Shown in pieces: positions 57,131 through 64,000 of a stretch of 64,000 bases of DNA (positions are counted from its first letter, which is position 1; every line of letters starts with the position of its first letter). The position numbers and the translations under genes are program-made. The stretch spans positions 14,932,814 through 14,996,813 of the forward strand of contig CM068828.1 in the NCBI GenBank assembly GCA_028554795.2, given 5' to 3'. Under the pieces are notes generated by a model. It searched no databases. It worked only from the letters and a program-made list of their open reading frames with translations, and was not told where the DNA came from. The DNA is from Sinohyriopsis cumingii (Eukaryota; Mollusca; Bivalvia; Unionida; Unionidae).

Positions 57131-57267
57131 CAAATAACCAACAATTAAGCATACAACTTTTTTATCCAAACAAACATTTTTCAAATAACAAACTATTTTT
57201 ATCAAGGTTGACAACGCTAGACTTCCACTGATGGAATTCATTGGGCCATTGATGGACACTATGTTTC

Positions 57268-57741
57268 CTAGCTAAAGACAAGAGATAGCCAGCCATAATG
57301 GTCACAAAACCATCGAGCTACTTTGTCATCGTCTCTAGAAGAGTGACGATCAAAATAAGTCACTAAATGTTCTAAAGAATATCCAAGACTACATTGATGA
57401 AGAAAATACACACAATATTGTCCACACACTATATAATATGTGCCTTGTAATTTCACATTATTGAATCGTGTCGTCTAAGCATTTCTTCTCATAAAGTCGA
57501 TGATGCCGTCTTCCAAAGGTGGCAATCCATACGAATCAAAATACCCCACACAACCATCACGAGGAAAGTAGACGGCTATCCAGTTGGTTCCTGGGAGATG
57601 ACTTTCGTCCGTGTTGATGACATATCGTTGATGGTCTTGAGGTTTGCGATGAGGCAGTCAATCCTTAGCACACATGACAGGATTCCAAGAAGCAATGTAC
57701 GAACTGTGGTTCAAAAGGTAATATAGTTCCCAGGTATCCAT
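57268..57741 (-). pseudogene. Polinton adenain-like cysteine protease (broken)
   Basis: Virion maturation protease of element B, about 157 codons from the ATG at 57741. Recognisable in order: PGTNWIAVYF, where the family has a catalytic His-Trp pair; GYFDSYGLPP; then a Gln seven residues before the catalytic Cys in YYIVCGQYCVYFL. Two in-frame stops are present, TGA at 57658-57660 and TAG at 57475-57477. The catalytic His position is Asn, so even the intact part would be inactive. It follows the capsid gene on the same strand. Confidence 0.75.
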
Positions 57742-57814
57742 TTTTTGTTTTCTTGGGTTTTTTTCACAGGTAATAAGTCAACATTTCAATCCGAAACGTT
57801 TGCTTGAAAATCTC

Positions 57815-58200
57815 TTATAAGTAACCGCTTCTTCGCTCCGTCTCTGCACTCTGAGACAATAGAGTTACGATGTGATGGATCTCTAGAGTCATCAATGGAG
57901 GAGAGGAATGTTCACGCAAGTCTTTATACCACTGATGAAACACGTCTTCTATCTCGATCAGACTCCAAGTTTCGCCCAGATACTCCTCCAATTTTTCTTC
58001 TTCACTCAAAATCAGACATTTATCGTTTTGTATTTGACTGGGATGGTAATTCCGTAATTTTATCCGCCAGTAATTTTAAATGCTGTTCATGTTCTGGCCA
58101 TCTTGACCTCCTCTTCGTCTTTGTCTTGGGGTATCCTCCCATTCCATTTCCATACATTCTCCAACATTAAAAGAGGGAGCACGGGCTTCCGTTGCATCTA
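57815..58200 (-). pseudogene. Small unknown gene of element B, broken
   Basis: Frame pieces at 57815-58009 (SEEEKLEEYLGETWSLIEIE) and about 58030-58195, in different frames, lie between protease and capsid. The first piece is acidic and helical. No domain recognised. Confidence 0.35.
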
Positions 58201-58203
58201 ATA

Positions 58204-59410
58204 CTATAGAATGACTTCTCTGAAACTGTTGATTTCAATCGTATTATCAAATTCGGCATACAGGATGACGTTCACCGTGTTGTTTACGGGCATCGACTTT
58301 ACAAACTGAAGTTCAACACAAATCTCGCCGAATATTATCGGGTGCAAATGTCCCTCGTCGCTGCTTTGGTCTGGAGTAAAATCAAAAGCCCACAAAGTGT
58401 AACCTTATGCATAATCTTCGTACGTAATGCTGTGACTGATGTTGGTTCCAAACTGTCCCGTCGCCTCGTACAGGGACAAGTACGATCTCTGAACAGGGAC
58501 AAGTACGGTTTTGATATCTCGACTGACTTCGATCTTGGACGCGTTGTAGTGCTGAAACTCAAAAGGATTTTCCTCGAAGGCTCCATTGGAGACTGTATTT
58601 TTGACGACACCAATGATCAAACATTTGGATAACTGTCCTTGGAATAGATGATCTTCGATCATCGATTGGTGTTCAGCGGGAATGGTGAATGTTTTCACTT
58701 CCACGCGTCGTATCGGAAACTTGGCGGTCGTTCTACTAAAATTGTGACTGATATCGTTTCCCACTTTAGGTAACACTTCCACGCGTCGCACGTGGAGCCT
58801 GGCTTCTCGGATGATGGCTTTGTAATAGACTGCATCACTTATCAAATGGAAAGCAGCACTGCTACGATTCAGTTTCAGCCGGACATCCACTTCGTGCAGC
58901 AAATACTTTTCTTGCAACCACATATCTAAATGCAAACGATCCATCAATTCTAAATTTTTGTTGGGTCCTTTGAATTTGTTTCGTGGGGCGTTGAATCCCA
59001 CATTGTGGGTGGGTTCTTTATCTGTAATCAAATCAGTATCGTTAAACTTGCCTACCGTGTCAGGTTTCTATACCACACAAGCATCCAGATGGGTGTTCTT
59101 GGCTTCTTTTCCGTACGTCAAGAGATTTTCCAGATACGCTCGGTAAGGGTAAGTGTCAATGCTGCTACTGACCAGTTTGTTATTCAAGTACAAATCCATT
59201 CCACTGAACAAGGAATGCATGAAATTTTTGACGGGGCTACTTTATCTTCGTCCTTTATATCGGGACCATTCGTCGATGTACTTTCACTTTCAAGTACAAG
59301 TAACTACTATTCAGATCAATGTAATCTTCGAGCTGTTATTTGATTTCAAACTCGGGGCCACCCAACGAAAGGCAGATTTCAACATCTTTCTTAAACCATG
59401 TCCTCCCTGT
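58204..59410 (-). pseudogene. Polinton major capsid protein (F54H12.2-like), broken
   Basis: The longest intact piece, 58405-59031, contains stretches typical of the Polinton capsid family annotated as F54H12.2-like: RRVEVKTFTIP, then LFQGQLSKCLIIGVV and NPFEFQHYNASKIEV. The C-terminal part lies at 58204-58395 (AFDFTPDQSSDEGH) and the N-terminal part at 59050-59400, where stops occur near 59060 and 59320. The double-jelly-roll role is known for the family. Roughly 400 codons remain, shorter than usual. It sits between protease and membrane-protein genes on the same strand. Confidence 0.7.
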
Positions 59411-59579
59411 TGAACGACTCCTGGGTACACTGGATACATGAATTACAACTCGTTAGAGAATTGTTTTCGAAAATGGAGTGAGGAAATTTTGTCGTGTAAC
59501 AACACAAAGTGCTATTGGAAAACACCTCCAAGCAACTGTCAATGGGTAGTGTTAAGTTAAATTGGTTGTTGCTGTTCAT
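59391..59579 (-). pseudogene. N-terminal piece of a second virion protein
   Basis: A 62-codon frame (ATG at 59579) beginning NSNNQFNLTLPIDSCLEVFS and breaking off at the start of the capsid pseudogene. Such starts occur in large structural proteins of Polintons, possibly the penton-type minor capsid, but the remainder is deleted here. The assignment is tentative. Confidence 0.3.
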
Positions 59580-59616
59580 AATTCCAGATTTCTGCTGTCC
59601 GAGGGGTCAGTGGAAG

Positions 59617-59895
59617 TCAGAGGAGTGTATTAAAGACGATTGATGTGATGACTGTTGTTGTTGGAGTGGTGACAGACGTTGGACGCAAGACTATTTTGTT
59701 CCCGTTTGAGGAGTATTTCAGGGAAGGATTGTGGAGAAGGTAACCGATGCAGCTGCTCAGTAAAATGGTCCAGAATTGCTTGTCTCCTTGTTGCAAACAC
59801 AAATTGGCAATGGCCGCACCGATGACACAATACACCACAAAGATGTGACAGAAAAAGACGATTTGCGTTTTAGATGTTGATTCTCCACACCACAT
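59617..59895 (-). CDS. Small Polinton membrane protein
   Basis: An intact frame of 92 residues from the ATG at 59895. A longer open frame begins at 59988 with GTG, but a TATA box at 59991-59999 puts the transcript start near 59965, so 59895 is preferred. A strong hydrophobic segment (IVFFCHIFVVYCVIGAAIAN) is followed by FWTILLSSCIGYLLHNP, a probable second membrane segment. Small proteins with this layout recur in metazoan Polintons next to the integrase and capsid genes; function unknown. It is one of the few unbroken genes of element B. Confidence 0.55.
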   Translation of the reverse strand: MWCGESTSKTQIVFFCHIFVVYCVIGAAIANLCLQQGDKQFWTILLSSCIGYLLHNPSLKYSSNGNKIVLRPTSVTTPTTTVITSIVFNTLL

Positions 59896-59984
59896 CCACA
59901 AGGGTTGCTTTTGAAGATATTGCAGAGAAGAACTGGGTGAAGGAGTGGTTACTGCGGTTGAGGCTGTGTTGAAGGGCAGGATGG

Positions 59985-61099
59985 TCACTTCTTTTTATAG
60001 TCGATGACTTGCGAAGCGTCGATCCAAGAATCAAAACTGGGAGGCTATCCTTTCCTACCCAATTTGACTTCTTTGACACGGGATTTTCTCACTTTACGGG
60101 TTCTTTGCTCGATAATGCTTTCGATGTCGTACACTTCATCTTCTTTTTTGGTCATGCAATGTAACTAGGGCAAGTAAAACGTTCCTTTTAACACTTCCCC
60201 GTTCTTGATTTCCAATTTATAGACGGCAGGTTGAACACCACGCACTCGACCAGTGTCACGAAACAATTCGATGCTCCAGTTGAGTAAGTAACCTTTGTCG
60301 AAAGTGCATTTGGTTTTGCCAAGGCGCACCCAATCTCTTGCTGTCAACACTCCACTTTTCTTGGGGATAGCCACCGTCGGGGACGTACCAAACAGGCGCT
60401 CAAACACAGTCACTTCATTGTCGGGAGTCACTTCTTGTGGGGCACATTCGATGCTCTGACTGTAAAATTGGTTGCAGGCTTGGACCAGGTGCGTTAAGAT
60501 GTCGATGTACTTGAGAGTGTGTTGATGCGTAAAATATTTCCACATTGCTTTCTTTCAAGGTGCGTTGAAAAGGTTCCACGATGCTGACTTTGGTTTCCGG
60601 ATTCTCGGTGTTGAAAAAATGAATGTCACGTTTCTTTAATTCTTTTAGAAAGCTTGGTTCAGAAATTCGGTGCCTTTGTCCGTTTGCCATCGAAGAGGGT
60701 GACGACAACCTTGTTTCAACACCAGTTTGAGGGCTCGCACTAAGTCACTTCTCGATTTGGGAAGTCAATGGTACGACCCAGGCAAATTTTCGAAAAGACG
60801 TCGATGACACAAAACAAATATTTGTAGACACGATTGTAAGTGGCCAAATGAGAGACATCGGCTAAATCGGCTTGCAATTGACGATCGATGTCGTCCACTC
60901 GGGTGCGACTTCTGGAACGTTTTCGTCAAATGAGTTTGTGTAAAGTGTACGTTACTTGTTCTTGTAACCATCGTTGCACTTGAGGTAAACGGAGACTTTT
61001 CAGTCGAGTTTTGGCAGTAGTACGATACAATTTCTGATCTCCTCCGTATCCTGCAGGATGAACAGGATTGTACTAAATGCTGGCTAACACCTTCTCCAT
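59985..61099 (-). pseudogene. Polinton integrase (rve) with chromodomain, broken
   Basis: A retroviral-type integrase of the Polinton class, which inserts the element into host DNA. From the ATG at 61099: an N-terminal region with YNPVHPAGYGG, catalytic core with QADLADVSH (first Asp), WQTDKGTEF (second Asp) and NPETKVSIVEPFQRTLKE (Glu), then the C-terminal domain (60165-60545), then a chromodomain with VYDIESIIEQR and PPSFDSWIDA at 60000-60150. Breaks include an in-frame TAG near 61074, TGA near 60930, a frameshift between 60550 and 60660, TAG near 60172 and TAG near 60050. All three catalytic residues are still encoded. The stop overlaps the TATA box of the membrane-protein gene. Confidence 0.85.
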
Positions 61100-61266
61100 T
61101 TTTTATTAATAGGTCACCCACTCTTCACTGATTCTACTCTTTGTTTCGTGTGGTATTTTCTTGACTTGTAACGCTTTGCGTGTTCAGCGAGCGATAGGTG
61201 TCGATGTGGAGGAGAATGTCTGAACAGGGGTAATCGGTTCTTGTTTCACTTCTCTCTTCACTTCTT

Positions 61267-61659
61267 TTATTTTTTTTCTTCTGACCAAGAAGGGGTGGCC
61301 ATCATCTTTTGAATCCATTCAGTTATGAATGTAGGTGGTGTTGGTAACTTACGAAACTTCTCTGGTGGTGTTGTTAACTTTGCGTATTTTTCTGGTGAAA
61401 TTTGAAACTCTTCTTCTCCTTTTTCTGTCTTGGTCACTGGGGGTAGTGGTGGTTGTGGACACTTCATCAGGGTCTTAAAATCTTTCAGAGTCGGCTGAGT
61501 TATTTCGTCTACAGCTTTCTGGTGAAAGAGTTGCAGTCGTTGCAAAAGCTCACCGTACCTTTGCGATTTTTCTGTTTCGAACAAATAGTTGTGATCTATT
61601 AACGATTGTAATTCGTGTTGTAACTGGGAAATCTGGGTAAAATGAGGATTGGGAGACAT
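61267..61659 (-). CDS. Coiled-coil Polinton protein, unknown
   Basis: An intact frame of 130 residues from an ATG at 61659. Residues 5-55 form a likely coiled coil (ISQLQHELQSLIDHNYLFET, then YGELLQRLQLFHQKAVDEI). Residues 60-120 are Pro/Thr-rich with two related PPEKFRKLPTPP-type segments. No catalytic motif. It lies just upstream of the integrase on the same strand. Element A would carry its copy left of the window. Confidence 0.5.
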   Translation of the reverse strand: MSPNPHFTQISQLQHELQSLIDHNYLFETEKSQRYGELLQRLQLFHQKAVDEITQPTLKDFKTLMKCPQPPLPPVTKTEKGEEEFQISPEKYAKLTTPPEKFRKLPTPPTFITEWIQKMMATPSWSEEKK

Positions 61660-61744
61660 GTGAGTCCCTTGTTCTTGCCAAGAGTCCTTTTTATCTTCTT
61701 GGTCCTTTTTATCTTGCTCCCATGAGTCCTCTCAGCATTGTTCC

Positions 61745-62155
61745 CAGTGCTCCTTTCAGCAAGGATCCTAACAATATGGGCTAAATTCCTCCACTTTGTA
61801 CCAACATATTTTTCTTTTGACAAATGGGCATTTTCTTTTGGACCATGTGGCGAAGAACGTGTCGATGCTTGGCTAATCATTCTTTTTGATGTGGAGATAA
61901 ACGTATCGTCCCTTTCAAGACATTGAGGCAACTTTCACACACAGTATGGACGACGTCTTTTGAGCCTATTTCAATGAGGTGTTTTCGCATGGGTGCAGGA
62001 GCTTTGGATTGGACAGACAACATATCCCAATGTTTAGCTAAACGAGGAGGAAGTCCTTTCCTTTCCTTTTCTTTCCTTTTTAGCCGGAGAGTGGTGTGCA
62101 CTTCTATTAGCGGACATCTTTGGGCGTTCAGGAGCACAAAAACACTAATCCCCAT
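61745..62155 (-). pseudogene. Small basic Polinton protein, broken
   Basis: The frame from 62155 contains PPRLAKHWDMLSVQS and VCESCLNVLKGTIRLSPHQK, then stops at 61877. Homologous coding continues in other frames to about 61745 and ends in a Gly/Leu-rich stretch. This small, basic, glycine-tailed type is common in Polintons and is thought to be a virion core component. A frameshift near 62060 separates the likely original ATG (62116). Confidence 0.45.
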
Positions 62156-62292
62156 CCTTTACTGCAGGTCTCTTTTATACTGGAATGCGTAGCCACTGAT
62201 TGTCTTTACTTCGTATCAACTTGATGACAGACATCACACGTAGTGGAGGGGTTCGCAAAGGACTAAATCGGGAATTTCTTTCTTGGACAAAT

Positions 62293-63080
62293 TCAGTAAA
62301 CTCTGTAACATGCCCGATCTCTCTTGGACTTTGATTTTGGGGAGGATACTTTGTGATCAGCTGCCACTGCAGCTAAAGAGGATGAGGGCGTCACCGCTGG
62401 GGAAGAAGATCTCGGAGATATGGCTTTCCATTGTTTCATAATATGAGGAAGAACGGGTGTCAAATTGGGTTTGGCAGGCAGCACCAACAACGGAGAAGTG
62501 GAAGAACCATAGCTGCAGGTCGTGGTTTGCGAATGTAAGGTTGTATACTTACTGAAGTGCCTCTCTTGCGGGTAGAAACTGTTTTCTGTGGGCTTTTCTT
62601 TTTCTGGGGACTTTTCGTTTTCTTTTTCTGTGGGTTTTCCTTTTTCTGGTGCTGTGACCTGGTCTTGACACCGTTTCTCTTTTTCATCTTTGGGTTCGTA
62701 TGGCTTTTTTGGGAGTGACTTTTTTCTGGGAGAACTTTTGGGGGCATTGTGATCCCATTTGAATAGGGAGCAAATGATGACACCTCCTAGAGAACCGCTA
62801 CCTCCAGGTTTCAAAATGATTTGCTTTTTGGTTTGAGTATCGATGCGGAAATCGGCCAGTTGCGTCAAGCTGCTTTGTTTCTGTCACAAACGCGTTTGGT
62901 TTGATGAGGAATGTGAATGATGCCTTCCAGTAATTGACGTGCTGTCACCATAAACCATTGTAAAACTTCTTTGAAAATGGCTTCTTAGACACGAACACAC
63001 ATTTGTGGATATTTTTCGCGACTGAAGCTGTACAAGGCACGAATAAATTTGACGGGAAGATGAGACTGAAGGAACGTCAT
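62293..63080 (-). pseudogene. Gene X of element B, broken
   Basis: Homologue of the partial gene at 1-427. The start (ATG at 63080, MTFLQSHLPVKFIRALYSFS) stops at 62985, and the middle is shifted. From 62868 the frame is open again, with the glycine motif ILKPGGSGSLGGVI and a long Lys/Pro/Glu-rich basic tail containing repeated EKxKPTEK-type segments. Function unknown. Confidence 0.6.
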
Positions 63081-63580
63081 GTTGACGCTGTGTGAGATAG
63101 ACCCAAAATGACTTTTTGTTAAGTCGACGACGGGGACGTGTACACGACAGCCCCCACCCCCACCCCCGTCTTGGCACCAGTAATGAAACAGATGCGTCCG
63201 AAATCGCAAATAATCGGGAGTAGTGGGTTTTAAATCCACGAGTATATAGGCGTTTGGGGTTTGAGTGGCATCGTCGTACGCATGAGTCAGCCAAGGGGTT
63301 CCTAACTGTTTGGCTAAGACTTGCACTTGCGATTTATCTTTATGACTTTTAAACAAGACCACGTAATGTGTATTGAGACTGATGGTCCGATGGGCTTTAC
63401 TTCGTTGAAACAAATTTTGGGCGATGTAAATGACACTGGCATTACGATGATGTCCTTTGCGCGTAAACCACAGTTTAATTTCTTCTTCGTCTTCTCTTAA
63501 TATGTCGTCGAAGATGCCCAGATGGGTTTGACTGGGGTCAGACAAGATCCCGTCGTCTTCGCCAGGAATGCCTTACACAA
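63081..63580 (-). pseudogene. ATPase C-terminal part, duplicated copy 1
   Basis: Matches the ATPase of element A from the Walker B region (IFDDILREDEEEIKLWF) to near the C-terminus. The stop is lost, and after a Gly run caused by a C-rich tract the frame reads on into the start of gene X in frame. It is truncated at 63580 in the middle of the protein, where the next copy begins. Confidence 0.75.
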
Positions 63581-64000
63581 ATGTTGACGCTGTGTGAGAC
63601 AGACCCAAAATGACTTTTTGTTAAGTCGACGACGGGGGCGTGTACACGACAGCACCCCCCCCCCCTCGTCTTGGCACCAGTAATGAAACAGATGCGTCCG
63701 AAATCACAAATAATCGGGAGTAGTGGGTTTTAAATCCACGAGTATATAGGCGTTTGGGGTTTGAGTGGCATCGTCGTACGCATGAGTCAGCCAAGGGGTC
63801 CTAACTGTTTGGCTAAGAGTTGCACTTGCGATTTATCTCGAGGGCTTTTAAACAAGACCACGTAATGTGTATTGAGACTGATGGTGCGATGGGCTTTACT
63901 TCGTTGAAACAAATTTTGGATGATGTAAATGACACTGGCATTACGATGATGTCCTTTGCGCGTAAACTACAGTTTAATTTCTTCTTCGTCTTCTAACATG
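63581..64000 (-). pseudogene. ATPase, duplicated copy 2 (runs off window)
   Basis: A direct repeat of the preceding segment, offset 502 bases, with few differences. Frame-breaking changes are a different C-run (63649-63665), a one-base loss near 63798 and a small deletion near 63993. The rest of the ATPase should lie beyond the window. Confidence 0.75.

Larger units (their letters stand above)
50644..64000. mobile_element. Maverick/Polinton element B, left part
   Basis: Starts at 50644 with AGTAGTATAGTGGGATACTA, the inverted counterpart of the terminus of element A, and runs off the right window edge. It holds, from left to right, terminal repeat, stem-loop gene, two LINE insertions, protease, capsid, membrane protein, integrase with chromodomain, coiled-coil protein, basic protein, gene X and ATPase. 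Almost all genes are broken. The flanking six bases before 50644 are gataac. Confidence 0.85.
63079..64000. repeat. 502-bp tandem direct duplication
   Basis: 63079-63580 and 63581-64000 are near-identical direct copies starting ATGTTGACGCTGTGTGAGA. The junction falls inside the ATPase reading frame. Confidence 0.88.

Overview
The window reads as a eukaryotic, AT-rich, repeat-dense animal genome, most likely a marine lophotrochozoan such as a mollusc. The organism call is inference. It rests on a long intron-rich receptor gene, two tRNA-derived SINE families, LINE and Gypsy remnants, many minisatellites, and Maverick/Polinton elements.

Layout. (1) 1-8014: the right part of a Polinton (element A). 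It carries a partial unknown gene, a packaging ATPase, a small ORF, a long protein-primed DNA polymerase B broken at three places, a two-zinc-knuckle gene, and a divergent pair of unknown genes, then a terminal repeat ending at 8014. (2) 8015-15800: no gene seen; simple repeats and minisatellites. (3) 15800-23760: tRNA-like SINE heads, then element C, a much decayed virus-like element of a different Polinton/adintovirus-like lineage (helicase, protease, capsid remnants). (4) 23860-26400: SINE piece and two large tandem arrays. (5) 26369-48500, minus strand: at least 13 phase-compatible exons of an ionotropic glutamate receptor/IR-family gene; its first and last parts are not found. Its introns hold a LINE, SINEs and minisatellites. 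(6) 48850-50140: Gypsy-like pol remnant. (7) 50644-64000: element B, the left part of a second Polinton of the same family as A. It has a terminal repeat, a histone-stem-loop gene, two LINE fragments with a SINE, then protease, capsid, small membrane protein, integrase with chromodomain, coiled-coil protein, small basic protein, gene X and ATPase, mostly broken.

A and B together give the family's gene order: TIR, stem-loop gene, protease, capsid, membrane protein, integrase, coiled-coil, basic protein, X, ATPase, small ORF, PolB, zinc knuckle, Q-rich protein, Arg-rich ORF, TIR. Several genes have their own close TATA box.

Two observations stand out. First, genes near both ends of this Polinton family end in stem-loops that match the 3' processing signal of replication-dependent histone mRNAs, although the proteins are not histones. 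Second, a 30-unit, 45-bp minisatellite (25085-26400) is an amplification of the 3' end of the receptor's last visible exon together with its 5' splice site.
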